Of a stretch of 64,000 nt of DNA, positions 10,195-20,621 are shown one piece after another; the first letter of the stretch is position 1, and each line of letters starts with the position of its first letter. The translations under genes and the position numbers were made by a program. Source of the stretch: Rhizophagus irregularis. Its lineage: Eukaryota; Glomeromycota; Glomeromycetes; Glomerales; Glomeraceae. The notes below the pieces were generated by a model. It saw nothing but the letters and a program-made list of their open reading frames with translations. It ran no database searches and had not been told where the DNA came from. The stretch is from contig NC_089435.1 in the NCBI RefSeq assembly GCF_026210795.1, positions 1,736,001-1,800,000 of the forward strand, in the 5' to 3' direction.

Positions 10195-11731
10195 ACGTGG
10201 AGGAATAGCTATGGCTGGACACCGTTTTCTAAAAGCCAATAACCCTAAGATGGGTGACTCTTTTAATCCCTCTAAACCTACTACCTGGATTTCCTATGTA
10301 GATGCAAACAATCTGTATGGATGGGCTATGAGCCAGTACTTACCTATTGGTAATTACAGATGGGAAGCATCTCCAGAATATTTCAAACAGAATCCAGATA
10401 AGCAGAAGCAGATACTTAATGTAATTCTTAATACAAAACCAGATGCTGCCCGTGGTTACTTCCTAAATATCAAAGCGCACTACCCCCTTAGGACTCATGA
10501 TTATCTACAAGATTTACCTCCTGCAGTTGATAGTATAGCTGTAAAAAAGGATAGGTTAAGCCCATATATAACCAAACTTGTTGATAACTTAGATGGAGGG
10601 CGATTTCCTGAAACAGAGAAGTTAGTTCCACATCTTGGTAAACATGAAGATTATGTCATACATTACCAAGAGCTCCAGTATTACATTAAGTTAGGCATGG
10701 TTGTAGATGAGATTACACAAGTCCTATCATTTGATCAAGATAACTGGTTAGCTCCTTATATTGCAAAAAATACAAATTTACGTCAACAATCCAAGAATTC
10801 ATTTGAGAAAGACTTCTTTAAACTCATGAATAACTCAGTCTATGGCAAGACTATGGAGAATGTACGTAAGTATCAGGATGTCAAGCTTATGAGAATGATC
10901 AATGAAAATGATGAGAAGAAATTCCTTAAGAAAGTTCGCAAGCCCTCCTTCAAGTATGCTCGTCAACTTGGCAACACACTTGTAGGAGCACATATGGGTA
11001 AGGCTAGTGTTATTCTCAATAAACCTATCATTATCGGTGCATCTGTCCTTGGTCTCAGTAAACTCTTAATGTACTGCTTCTGGTATGGTTTTGTCAAAGA
11101 GAAGTATGGAAACAAAGTACGACTTGGATATATGGATACTGACTCCTTTATCTACCATGTCGAGACAGAAGATATTTACAAGGATATGGCAGAGCGTCCA
11201 GATCTCTTTGACCTTAATGATACCAAGACTATCGGGCTTTTCAAGGATGAGACTCCTGGAAATGTAATTACTGAATCTTACCACATCCGTGCAAAATCCT
11301 ACCACTATGTCTTGGCAGACAAGTCTACAAAGTCCAAACATAAAGGAGTAAGCAAGAAGGGTATGAGTGATATGGCTAAGGACACATATTTCCCATCTTT
11401 AGGTGGAACTTTATTAGATGATACAGTAGAAAAAGATGAAATCTTCGATCCTATGACTCAAGTATATCGGGACTGTCTGTTTGAAAATAATATCTTCTAT
11501 GCCAAGAATGTGGGAATGTGTACAAAAAATCATGTAATATTCCTAATCGAGTCAGAGAAGAAGGCATTATCCCCAATCGATACAAAACGCTGGATTTGGT
11601 CAGATGGTATATCCTCCTTACCATTCGGACACTGGCGTATTCAAGTATATAAGAAACTTCTTGAGCGTGGCACAAGTCATGAGGCAGCAGAAAAAATAGC
11701 TATAGGAACCAGATTACCAGAGAAATATTAG
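10195..11731 (+). pseudogene. Element A family B DNA polymerase, C-terminal part, cut by Gypsy-1
   Basis: The open frame begins inside the Gypsy-1 LTR (TTG at 10085), but only the residues after about 10195 belong to the polymerase. Palm motif A is YVDANNLYGWAMSQ, motif B is FFKLMNNSVYGKTMEN, motif C is GYMDTDSF; all key residues are present. These forms fit the protein-primed DNA_pol_B_2 type of Polintons and adintovirus-like elements. The exonuclease and any terminal-protein domain are missing here. The Gypsy-1 insertion must have ended function of this copy. The downstream part is undamaged, so the insertion is recent relative to decay. Confidence 0.88.
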
Positions 11732-11804
11732 AATGATATAGAATAGTTTAGTGATACTTAGGTATATATTAATAATAAATTATATTTTTTTCTCAGTAGT
11801 TAAA

Positions 11805-12074
11805 ATGGAAGACGATCCAATCTATGATATACATAGTAAAGAATATATCGATGACCTAGTGCATGTTACAATTCAGAGAGGTCTCTTTAAAGATGTAGAG
11901 GATGCAATAAAAAGTATAAAGGCATTAGCTAAAATGGTCATAAGTTCTAAGACTAGTATTGATGCATTTATGAAATGCCCTGTACCAAACATTCCAAATG
12001 CCTTTTATGACTTAGTAGAGGCATTTTATTATTCAATACTAAGAGAAAGACAATCATTAGCACATGACATCTAA
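11805..12074 (+). CDS. Element A small unrecognised protein (89 aa)
   Basis: Starts at the first ATG of its frame, 73 bp after the polymerase stop, behind a T-rich stretch. The protein is helical-looking and acidic at its N-terminus (MEDDPIYDIHSKEYIDDL), with no cysteines forming a site and no membrane segment. I do not recognise it. Same strand as the polymerase, so probably co-expressed. It could be a structural or DNA-binding accessory protein; nothing in the sequence decides. Confidence 0.5.
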   Translation: MEDDPIYDIHSKEYIDDLVHVTIQRGLFKDVEDAIKSIKALAKMVISSKTSIDAFMKCPVPNIPNAFYDLVEAFYYSILRERQSLAHDI

Positions 12075-12166
12075 CAGATTTCTGGGAGGTGTCATATGAT
12101 AAGATATTCTATGGAATTCTTCAGAATTCTTTGGAATTCCAAATTTTTTTTTCGTAATAAGAACTA

Positions 12167-12604
12167 ATGTCTTTCAACCAGGTATACACTGAACTACTAG
12201 TTATATTACCAGCTTCTGTAATACATGAGGCATGGATTCGTCTCACAACAAGGAAGCGCAGTCCACTATCTGTGTCTGATGCCAGTGGAGTAAATTCCAT
12301 GGTAGAGTTATTTTTGAAACATGAAGTAGAAAGATACCAGAAAAAATTAGCACGTCAGAGACTAACTGTTAAACAGACATATATGCCAAGAAACAGAATG
12401 ACACAAGACATGATTAGTGAAGAGGTTTCCATACTTCAGAAGCACTTGCTTGAATATAATAAAGTTACTTTTGGCCGATTCATGCAGAACCTTACTAAAG
12501 AACATGAGAAATTGATCAAGACAAATCATCAGATACGACATGAAATTGATACCATGAAGAAGCAAGTACGAGAAATAGAAAAAAAACTTGCTTCCATGTC
12601 GTAG
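12167..12604 (+). CDS. Element A coiled-coil protein (145 aa), unrecognised
   Basis: ATG start at 12167. The N-terminal 40 residues look globular; the rest is a long charged helix with heptad-like hydrophobic spacing (from about residue 50 to the end, closing with HQIRHEIDTMKKQVREIEKK). No enzyme motif. Third gene on the polymerase strand, 92 bp after the previous one. A scaffold or structural role is possible but is only inference. Confidence 0.55.
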   Translation: MSFNQVYTELLVILPASVIHEAWIRLTTRKRSPLSVSDASGVNSMVELFLKHEVERYQKKLARQRLTVKQTYMPRNRMTQDMISEEVSILQKHLLEYNKVTFGRFMQNLTKEHEKLIKTNHQIRHEIDTMKKQVREIEKKLASMS

Positions 12605-12858
12605 TTCCCATTATTCATCAAGAAATAGACGAATGGGTACTGTTGCTTCACTCAAATTTTGTGTGGACTGCGCATGGGATTTTTTTACTGTGCATAGACT
12701 TTGCATGGACTTTGCATGGGAAATTTTAACTGCACATGGGCTTTGCATGGGCTTTGCATGGGACTTTTTTACTGCACATGGATTTTTTTGTAAAAAATGT
12801 TGTCTAAGATTAGAAGGATATGGGAATTCCTTCCCACAATGCTGACAGGTACGATCAG
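12605..12858. repeat. Element A intergenic spacer with short tandem repeats
   Basis: Between the convergent coiled-coil gene and protease. It holds repeated TTTGCATGGACTTT/TTTGCATGGGCTTT units and ACTGCACATGG blocks between about 12660 and 12785. No gene. It may serve as a bidirectional 3' end. Confidence 0.6.
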
Positions 12859-13796
12859 CTAGTTTTTTTTTATAGGCTGGCTATCTACTGCAAAAACATT
12901 ACGTTGTGCCTTATGTACAGAGAGAGGAATTGAGACAACCTGTCCATTTACATTTGCTTTGAACTCACCCTTTACTACAGGTTCCCAACCTGCACGATAC
13001 TGCCACTGTGTACCAAGTATTAGCAATGATTTGTCCTTACCATTTCGATCCTTCTCGGTAGGTATAACAGAGAATTCGTCTGATATAGTGACTGTATTTG
13101 TACCTTCACCAATAGTTATAGGAATTTCATTGATAGTGCCAAGAGTTTTGGTTGATCCAGCTACACCATTAAGTGCATGTATATTCTTTCGATCTATTTT
13201 GAGACCTAGATGCTTAGCTACATTCTCAGAGATTACTGAAGAGTCAGACCCTGTATCGATCATAGCATAGGGTATGCATACATTTTTGATTTTACAGGAA
13301 ATGGTCGCTACATCATTGGGATCATCTAACTGGAGAAAGTTGATTTCTAAGGGTCTTGACCAGTATAGGTTTTTCTGCTGATAGGCACGTATTGCATGGT
13401 TCAGTGTTTTGTCTTCTTTCTGTTCTACTTCAGATGGTACATCTGCAGGAGAAGTTGGTAATAGTGGAGTTGCTGTATTTACAGCATGAGCTAGAGGAGA
13501 TAAAATGTCTTGCATATTTGCTGAAAAAACATCCCAGAGTTTCTTTCTTTCACTAACTGGATAGTCACTAACAAAATGGTTTAAAAGCGGGTCTTTCAGA
13601 TTCTCATATGCTTAATTGGTATAAGCATTAATCTGTAGGAGGATTTCTTTAGAACATTGTGCTGCTAGTGAAGCAATTATAGACTTCAGTGCTGCATGAA
13701 AGACTTCATCAGTTTTCTTGAGAATAGGTTCTCTTTTAGATTTGGAAGTACGGGATTTTTTCCCTTTGGTTTTTACCGAAACTCCACGTTGATGAG
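12859..13796 (-). pseudogene. Element A retropepsin-like protease domain, entered by -1 frameshift from Gag
   Basis: Read leftward from the A10 run, this frame continues Gag at -1 through a Lys/Ser/Arg-rich linker, crosses one in-frame TAA (13612-13614), and runs to the stop at 12859. The protease part is about 200 aa. The active site is YAMIDTGSDSSVI, a canonical Asp-Thr-Gly. A downstream block LGLKIDRKNIHALNGVAGS matches element B's protease in spacing and residues. Expected role: maturation cleavage of the Gag-like particle protein. The single TAA could be a CAA-to-TAA decay mutation; the rest is open. Confidence 0.8.
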
Positions 13797-15815
13797 TTTT
13801 TTTTTTACACTAAAGCAATTCTGAGGTTCATCCTCCTCCTCTTCTTCTTCAGCTAACTCTTCCTCAGTTTCTTCATCAGTTTCCTCATCACTTTCAGATT
13901 CTTCATAGTCAACTATGTGAGTATTGTTAACTTTCTTAGCACGTCTACTCTGTGGACACTTGTTCTTGGAATGACCTGTTCTACCACAGTTTGAGCAATG
14001 ACATTTAGGAGAAGATTTGGTTGTCTTTGTCACCTTTTTAACCTGACCAGTTCCGAAGTGATCTCTTCTTAGATGTTGTGTTTGTCCACCTAACTTTCTG
14101 GTAAGATCACTCTCAATGAAAGTATGTATTGCTACAGGATTTGTTATGTCACCAGTATAGCCAAGACGTACTGCTATATCTGCAAACTTTTCTAATGCAG
14201 TTCTATTCTGTGGTTGTTCTACTATAGTGGTTGGATTTTTTCACCCTCCACTTTCATACCATTTATTACGCAACTCATTAAAGAAAGCATCAAGATCAGC
14301 AGGAGCAGCAATTCTAATTCTCATTTCTAAAGCATCAGGCAAATGATTATATAGATAAGGTAAAATTTCAGCATATACTTGTCCTTGTGCTAATGATCGA
14401 ATTCTTTTTGCATATGTATCTGGTGTATCTATAGGAGAAAATGATTCATTCATGAGTGCTATTATAGCACCTTGATTTGTTCCAACCATCACATCTCTAT
14501 ATTTTCCTTGCAGCCAGTTTAGAAACTCTAGTTCTGTATTAATAGCAGCATTGCCATTATATGGATTATTTACTGGAACAGGAATAAATCTACCAGACAT
14601 TTTATTTTTCATGACATTGCACCTCATAGCAGCATTAAAACCAGCAAAAGCTAGTGGACGAGCCATCTCATTGACAGCTCTAAGCTTTTGATAATAAGAG
14701 TCTGGCGGCTCTTGTCCATCATAAAATGGTAACTGTGCAAGACCTGGTGATATAGTATGCATGACATCTTGTATTGTAGCCATGTTTGAAGGATTGTTTT
14801 GTAACGCTAATATTTGTTGTTGTAAATTTAAAATATTTTGGGCCTGTGCTTGTACCTGGGTCTGTGAAATCCTATATTGTCTTTGCCAGTTTTGTGCCTG
14901 ACGTATACAACCTGCATGCCTTCTTCTCCAACGTTCTGTATCAGCATTATAACGTAACATCAGCCTGTGTGCATTCCTTCGATGCTCAGCTATCTGATTC
15001 TGTTGGTTTGCCAGTTGTGCATCTTTGCGTCTATTTAGAAAACGTATACCTAGATTGGCTATTTGTATTCCTGCAATACGTGCTTGATTCTGTTGTGCAA
15101 CAGTTTCCCAGTGTCTACGAGCATTTCTCTCATATGTAAAATCATCACGTACTCTTATTAAGTCTTGATTAAGAGCATTTGTACGATCTAAAGATTCTCC
15201 AAGTAATGTCTGCAATCCTTCTATCTGATTTAGTTAGTCTACACCAATTTCTTGCATTAGAGCAGCTTGACGAATAATTTCATCAAGACTTTGAGTGGTA
15301 GCATTAAAGACATCATCTATGTCTTGTGGAATTGGAATCCTATTCCGATCAAAAAATAGTCTAATCTCAGACACACAATCTGCAACTGCCCATCGGCGGT
15401 CTAGTATTCTTAGAATAGGATTGAATAATTCATTATCTTCATCCATTTCTATCTTTCCTTTACATAAAGATAATTCTTGAATGCGTTTTTTGAGTTTATC
15501 CACTGTGTCTTCAAGCTGAATGATACGTTCATCCTGGGCAACAAGTGCCTCTTCCTTTAACTCTAAGTGATCTCGATACTTTCCAAGTTCAACTAAAGTG
15601 GACTGACACTCTGCCTTTAACTGATCGATCTCATCCTCACGTGAAACAAGATTTTTTTCAAGATAGAAGATATATCGTTCACATGCCTCTATCTCCTTTG
15701 TGAGTTTACGGATTTTCTCCTTATTGGAAATATTATTTGTTTCCTCTAATATCAGCTCTTTACGTAAAGCAAAGTTGCTATTTAGCAGATCAAGATATGC
15801 CGATTCAATACCCAT
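13773..15815 (-). pseudogene. Element A Gag-like protein: coiled coil, Gag core, CCHC knuckle (two in-frame stops)
   Basis: One minus-strand reading frame from the ATG at 15815 to 13773, interrupted only by TAA at 15236-15234 and TGA at 14243-14241. The intervening stretches are open and read as protein, so this was one polypeptide of about 680 aa. Order: about 190 residues of coiled coil (KEEALVAQDERIIQLEDTVD), a Gln/Arg-rich helical region, a Gag-core-like domain starting at LAQLPFYDGQEPPDSYY, and a CCHC knuckle CSNCGRTGHSKNKC followed by a Glu-rich stretch. This is retroelement Gag architecture inside a DNA element. The LPFYDG start resembles Gypsy-1 (LPAFYG) and Gypsy-2 (LPHFYG). Expected role: particle shell and nucleic-acid binding. 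Confidence 0.8.
13797..13806 (-). promoter_or_regulatory. Element A predicted -1 ribosomal frameshift site (A10)
   Basis: On the minus strand GTA followed by AAA AAA AAA CTC forms a run of ten A near the end of the Gag frame, which stops 21 bases on. The protease frame is exactly -1 relative to Gag and is open across this run. Element B has the same arrangement with nine A. Confidence 0.65.
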
Positions 15816-15862
15816 CAATTCCTATTATTAAAATAGATTCTGATGAAGCATGAAATGTAGAG

Positions 15863-16906
15863 GTGACTTCGACTTTATGTAGAATATTTTATCAACCATC
15901 TGGATATCAGAGGACTGCCAAAAAATTGTATGAGACATCACAAAATGCTGGATATGATTTCACCTTAGATGAAGTGCAGGATTGGCTTGAAAGACAGGCA
16001 GTACATCAAGTTCACAAACCTCATCCCCGATTTATCCCTCGTGTAAGTTTTAGTTCTATACAAGTTCCCAATGAAGTTCATCAAGCTGACATTTTGTATA
16101 TGCCATATGACAAGGTTGGACATGTGACTTATCTTTTCTGTCTCAATATAGTTGATATAGCATCGAGGTATAAAGAAAGTGTCCCTATAGGTTCAACCAG
16201 TGTTAAAGATCGACAGGGAATCCTAACTTCTCATACTATTGCTTGGGCTTTTGAAAAGGTATATGATGATACAACATGTCCGCTCACTTGGCCAAAATTA
16301 TTGATTACAGATAGGGGTTCAGAGTTTAAAGGTGAGTGTGAAAAGTTGATGACTTCCCATGGTGTAAAGATTCAGAAGGCCAAGTCTAAGCGTACTGTTG
16401 GCATTGTGGAGCGATATAACCGTACCTTGGTTGAGAAACTATTTCCCTCTCAAGATGCATCTGACTTACTAACTTTAGGTAAAACGAGATCTCGAATCTG
16501 GGTAAAAAACTTGCCTATTGCTGTAGAAAGTATAAATAACTCAGTGACCCAACAACTTGGTATATCTTCTGTTGTAGCTATAAAAAAATCACGAGTGTCT
16601 TCCAGATCTTCTTATCCTCGTGATGGACCTGTTGGGTATGAAAAGGAGAAACTACCACCTGATATAAGTGTAAGGTACTTACTTGAACCAAATGATCTGG
16701 AAGGTGGAAGACGTCGAGCAGGAGATATGAATTGGTCACCTAAGATTTATTATATCCATATGTCTTTAACACAGAAAAATCAACCAGTTTTGTACTGGCT
16801 TATTGATGATGATGGTAAAGAATCAGAGAGATCCTTTGTGAGGGAAGAACTTTTGGTTATACCAGATGATACAGAACTTCCACCACAATGGGTACTTATG
16901 AATTAA
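15863..16906 (+). CDS. Element A rve-family integrase
   Basis: A protein of about 347 aa. There is no ATG in frame; the frame opens after a TGA at 15851-15853 and the first possible start is GTG at 15863, so the start has been lost or lies in an unseen exon. The N-terminus looks like the Polinton integrase arm (IFYQPSGYQ ... DEVQDWLERQAVHQVHKP). The catalytic triad is D76 (VHQADILYMP), D150 (LITDRGSEF) and E183 (GIVERYNRT). The C-terminus (GDMNWSPKIYYI ... REELLVIPDD) matches element B's integrase but has no chromodomain. Divergent from Gag with 47 bp between them, so the two share a promoter region. Confidence 0.88.
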   Translation: MTSTLCRIFYQPSGYQRTAKKLYETSQNAGYDFTLDEVQDWLERQAVHQVHKPHPRFIPRVSFSSIQVPNEVHQADILYMPYDKVGHVTYLFCLNIVDIASRYKESVPIGSTSVKDRQGILTSHTIAWAFEKVYDDTTCPLTWPKLLITDRGSEFKGECEKLMTSHGVKIQKAKSKRTVGIVERYNRTLVEKLFPSQDASDLLTLGKTRSRIWVKNLPIAVESINNSVTQQLGISSVVAIKKSRVSSRSSYPRDGPVGYEKEKLPPDISVRYLLEPNDLEGGRRRAGDMNWSPKIYYIHMSLTQKNQPVLYWLIDDDGKESERSFVREELLVIPDDTELPPQWVLMN

Positions 16907-17273
16907 GATAGTCTTCTACCTCATCATCTGCTTGGGAGTCTGTGAGGAAGTAGTCTTTTGCCAATTCATAGTATAACCTGTATAGCTTATTAATAGCAGA
17001 CAAAAGTTTTGGCTCTCTGCTATACCAGGTCTTATAATTTTCCAAGATTTGCTGATACTTTGTCTCATTAGGTAGAATAGATTGTGCTGTTTCAAGAACA
17101 AAATTTTCTGGTTCTTCTGCTTGACGCAATTTGATTATCCTTTGTTTGTAACATAACATGAATTTACCATCCTTTGGTTTTTTGTAAAGGATGCCTGCTT
17201 TAATTACAGCAATTAGAGCTGATTCAATTTCACGGTATGTTGGCTTAGCTGGTATAGCTTGGGTAGACATCAT
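16896..17273 (-). CDS. Small protein conserved between elements A and B (A copy, 125 aa)
   Basis: ATG start at 17273; a second ATG follows at once. Converges on the integrase with an 11-bp overlap. No known domain recognised. It is helical, with a core pattern ALIAVIKAGIL ... KQRIIKLRQAEEPENFV ... LLSAINKLYRLYYELAKD. Element B's 156-aa protein at 26473 shows the same pattern (IVIALVSGF ... VKYIKRIQTANSPVSYV ... LLDKLEALFELYYNATKD), so I read them as homologues. Conservation in two otherwise divergent elements argues for an essential role, perhaps structural or in DNA handling; function unknown. Confidence 0.65.
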   Translation of the reverse strand: MMSTQAIPAKPTYREIESALIAVIKAGILYKKPKDGKFMLCYKQRIIKLRQAEEPENFVLETAQSILPNETKYQQILENYKTWYSREPKLLSAINKLYRLYYELAKDYFLTDSQADDEVEDYLNS

Positions 17274-17325
17274 TTTTATATCATGTAAAGTTTTTTTTAA
17301 TTTAACTTATTTATACTTAATAAAA

Positions 17326-17562
17326 ATGATTGGAGAATATACTTGTGAATATTTACATAACACAGGAAAGCCTTGTGGTCGTCCTTGTGTGAGGCCAGAA
17401 GGTTGTCGCATTCATTGGAAGACAAAATCACGCTTTCCTTGTGCTGTATGTGGTAAACCTACAGGTTCATCTAGTGGTCGATGTCAATCTCATATTGGGA
17501 GTTACTATCAAAATCGGTATGAAAATAGGCTTCGTCAAAGAATCAGAGCAATTTATGATTAG
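17326..17562 (+). CDS. Element A small cysteine/histidine-rich protein (78 aa)
   Basis: Starts at ATG 17326, 52 bp divergent from the 125-aa gene. It has two similar zinc-binding-like units, YTCEYLHNTGKPCGRPC ... GCRIH and FPCAVCGKPTG ... GRCQSH, so one or two zinc ions are likely. The C-terminus is basic (NRLRQRIRAIYD). I do not know the family. Likely a nucleic-acid-binding or adaptor protein (inference). No homologue is visible in element B. Confidence 0.55.
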   Translation: MIGEYTCEYLHNTGKPCGRPCVRPEGCRIHWKTKSRFPCAVCGKPTGSSSGRCQSHIGSYYQNRYENRLRQRIRAIYD

Positions 17563-17569
17563 GGTTAAA

Positions 17570-17990
17570 TTTTGGTTAGACTTCATTGTCTCAGATTTTT
17601 TCATATTGCAGGGGAAGCTTTACAATATGTCTAGTTGTCTTCCTGCTGTATATTTTTTGGTTAGACCTTGGACGGATTTTTGGTTAGACTTTTGGTTAGA
17701 CCTGTTGTCCCAGATTTTTTCGTATTGCAGAAAAAGCTTTACAATATATCTAGTTACCTTCCTGCTATACATTTTTTGGTTAGACCTGGGTTGGATTTTT
17801 GGTCAGACTTCGCTGTCCCAGATTTTTTCGTATAGGAGGAAAAGCTTTAAAACATATCTAGTTGCCTTCCTGCTATACATTTTTGGTTAGACCTGGGTTA
17901 GATTTTTGGTTAGACTTCGCTGTCCCAGATTTTTTCGTATAGCAGGAAAAGCTTTACAATATGTCTAGTTGCCTTCCTGTTAAAAATTTT
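17570..17990. repeat. Tandem repeat array with embedded inverted repeats, element A tail
   Basis: Four copies of a unit of about 107-119 bp centred on AAGCTTTACAATATGTCTAG at about 17612, 17731, 17839 and 17946. Units contain TAGCAGGAA and, about 25 bp on, TTCCTGCTA, so each can fold into a hairpin; between them comes TTTTTGGTTAGAC. It lies at the end of the gene block where the right terminus of the element should be. Confidence 0.75.
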
Positions 17991-18954
17991 TGGTTAGAGC
18001 ATAAATGGCTTAAATCATCGAATGAATCCATTTTAGAGTATCATAAAAATAGTATGCCACAATGGATTGCTGAATCGTGCCATCGGTATTACAGACACTT
18101 CGTGTCCTTCATACCTTTGGCACTTATAAAGGCAATCTGATATAGCATAAAATTATAATACCCTGGAATGGATCCATGCGTGGTAATAATGCCTAGGAAT
18201 ATATGATTTTAATCTTATCTACAACACTTGGGGGTTCTTTTTTAGCTATCAAGTATTAACATATCGGGAATCAAGGTTAGGTGGTCTGGGGATAGAAAAA
18301 CAGGTATAGTGTTATCATATCAGAAAACAAGGCTAGGTGGTCTGGGGGTACACTAAATTATGGTTAGACCTATGTGATAGCCGCTGTCCCAGAACCCCCA
18401 AGTTTGCCCTACTACTGATATTACTTCTAATGTACAGGATTAAAGAAGATTTATACTTCACAAATTTTTATAATTGTAAAGAATAATTGTAAAATAAAGG
18501 TATCATAATAGATTCTGCATTCCAAAGCTTTAACTTCATCTGTCAATATAATATGTAGTTAATGAAATAACAAAGCAAAGCCATATTTACTGGCTAGTAT
18601 TATAGTATGTTATTATTCTAATTAATGGACAAATAAATATTTTTCTATCTTGTTTGGGGAATAAAAAATTCAGAAGGAGCAATAAAATAATAGTATATTT
18701 TTTTATATATACTATGACTATCTTAACTTTAGTTATTGATGTTGAAATATTGTGGATAAGCAAATAAAAAAGGAATATGTTGTTTAAAAGAAGTAATTGT
18801 CCAATTATATTAAAAAGAAGTAAATATTTATTTAGTTTGAAATTTCAATCATAACATCAAAATTTGTTTTATATGATTAGTTAAATAATTACTGGATCGA
18901 GTTGTAAATCTTTTTAAAGTTGAGGTTTGAATTGGGTAAATAGTTGCCTAATTA
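17991..18954. other. Element A tail and AT-rich spacer, no gene
   Basis: Up to about 18450 the sequence is of element type, with CTTGGGGGTTCT at 18228-18239 and its inverse AGAACCCCCAAG at about 18391-18402. It also has two GGTCTGGGG blocks. From 18450 on it is plain AT-rich DNA. No ORF of note and no identifiable terminal repeat. Confidence 0.5.
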
Positions 18955-19153
18955 CACACGTCAAATGATCAAAAATAGGCAAAAAAATGGCGCAAATCGC
19001 ATAAACTATTCGCAAATTTGTATAAACTATTTACAAATAGTATAGGTTAATTCGTAAATAGCCAAAAACAGCCAAGAATAGCCAAGAATAGCCAAGAATA
19101 GCTACTGCTTTTCGCGCCATTTTTTTTGCCAATTTTTAGCATTTCGACCTGTG
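18955..19153. mobile_element. Short inverted-repeat element (MITE-like, 199 bp, TTA flanks)
   Basis: The two ends are imperfect inverted repeats of about 45 bp: left CACACGTC-AAATG then GGCAAAAAAATGGCGC; right the inverse of CACAGGTCGAAATG with GGCAAAAAAAATGGCGC. TTA stands at both borders (18952-18954, 19154-19156), which would fit a PIF/Harbinger-type 3-bp duplication. A 10-bp tandem GCCAAGAATA lies near 19070-19100. No coding capacity. Confidence 0.6.
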
Positions 19154-19160
19154 TTAGTAT

Positions 19161-19780
19161 TGTTACAATGAAAAACAATGCGACGAAGTCACGTGATATA
19201 ACCGATGATCAATGGTAATTACCGGGATAATTGGTATTACCAATGTGTGATTGTATGATCAACGTCATATAGCGGGAAGATTAATGTTCGAAATGTTTAT
19301 ATTAAATATATTGCACATATTGCACATATGGTATATATGGCATATATTAAACATTTTAAACATTTTTAGTTTAGTGTTTTTGCTTATAAATAGACGCGAT
19401 GTTTTTCGATGTAATTAGATAGGTATCCAAGTCAATAAGATATTTACCGATATTAAATAAAAACATATTTTATTATTTATAATATCTTTGGTTATCTCAT
19501 TGTTTATTTTATAGTTTGTTATAATTGTGAGTCAATATTGCGTCTGAGTGTATATGCCTGTGTGTGCAATACCGTATTCGAATTTGACTGAAATTTTATT
19601 TTGTTTTATTGTGTAACCTTCGTAAATCGATTGACAGTGATACATTTACTAATATTTACATATAGTTATTTTCACTTTGCGTTCATTAATATTATTTAAC
19701 ATTTATTTTATTCAATTATCCTTCTGCTTACCATACACCCATACGCTTATTTTTATAAGCATACAAGAACTGGCTTAACA
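19161..19780 (+). repeat. Gypsy-2 5' LTR (620 bp)
   Basis: Matches 41430-42061 with a few substitutions and one small length difference in an ATATTAAATAT stretch near 19305-19330. It contains a TATAAATAG box near 19384. Confidence 0.92.
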
Positions 19781-19783
19781 AAT

Positions 19784-19801
19784 TGGTGCCTTCTGCCAGA
19801 A
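19784..19801 (+). other. Gypsy-2 putative primer-binding site
   Basis: TGGTGCCTTCTGCCAGAA begins 3 bp after the LTR and starts with the TGG expected for pairing to a tRNA CCA end. The tRNA is not identified. Confidence 0.5.
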
Positions 19802-19835
19802 ATCATCTGAATCCCTATTTTAATCCTTTCTTTTT

Positions 19836-20621
19836 ATGTTCCAAAACCATTTTAATCGCAACGCTATACACGACGCTATACATAGACAATTAGGGCTAAA
19901 TAATATAGCTGCTTATCATCGTGATCTATCGTGTAATAATTGTTACCCATCTGAGATTCCCTTAATCCCCACTTTTCAACACTTTTTGGATTGGATTTCT
20001 TCTAATTATCCGGTTATAGAATATACCCGATACACTCAACAATACTTTAAAGAGGTTGCTTATTCGATTACTAACGCGGATATTGACAACGCCATACATA
20101 ACCTATTGTTCAATATCCAATACACTGATATAGAACCAATAGATTATACCCTTTTGCGTCAGGATCTTATTAACGCCTATAATCTAACTAACGGATTTCA
20201 GCAAGATCCTAACGAAGTCCTTTATCAAGTCAGCGAAACTACTACCTCACCAGAACCTGAAGTTTTAAGTGACACTACGTCAGAAAACTCTGAGAAAGAT
20301 ATTCCCCAATTGCATATTCTCTTACCATCTATATATAATACCCCGAATAACCCAGCTCCAGTAATCCTACCTTTGAATAATATGGCCCAACCTAATCAAC
20401 AGGACTTTCAACAACTGCGAGTTGCCATTGCTGCTTTAACCCAAGCGTTGCCTAATACTAACAATGCTTTGGTTGGAAATACCCAAGCGATTAATAACTC
20501 TCTACGTCGAGAAGGTAAAGTAGCTGATTTACCCCATTTTTACGGTAGTAATCAGGACCCGGTCGCATGGTTAGAAGACTTTACTAGATCTTGTAATGCG
20601 AATGGTATCACAAACGGATGA
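19836..20621 (+). pseudogene. Gypsy-2 gag, 5' part
   Basis: ATG at 19836. 261 codons to a TGA. The start of the Gag core is clear (VADLPHFYGSNQDPVAWLEDF). The protein homology runs on past the stop (VPAYLKGAASTWWNTNQA), so the TGA is a lesion. More stops follow between 20622 and 20865. Confidence 0.82.

Larger units (their letters stand above)
10195..18450. mobile_element. Element A: Polinton/Maverick-like element, right part (right boundary uncertain)
   Basis: Holds the 3' part of a family B DNA polymerase, two small genes, a minus-strand Gag-protease unit, an rve integrase, two more small genes and a repeat-rich tail. The left part, which should hold the rest of the polymerase, the helicase and the packaging ATPase, would lie beyond Gypsy-1 and outside the window. 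The end at 18450 is only where element-like sequence gives way to featureless AT-rich DNA; no terminal repeat can be matched without the other end. Stops in gag and protease show the copy is decaying. Confidence 0.75.

Noticed and set aside
12588-12845. 85-codon ORF after the element A coiled-coil gene
   Set aside because: Arises from the TTTGCATGGACTTT tandem repeats (CMDFAWE-type strings) and starts inside the previous gene.
17441-17890. 149-codon ORF over the element A hairpin array
   Set aside because: Begins in another frame of the small Cys-rich gene and reads through the tandem repeat; sequence is a repeated FWLDF string.
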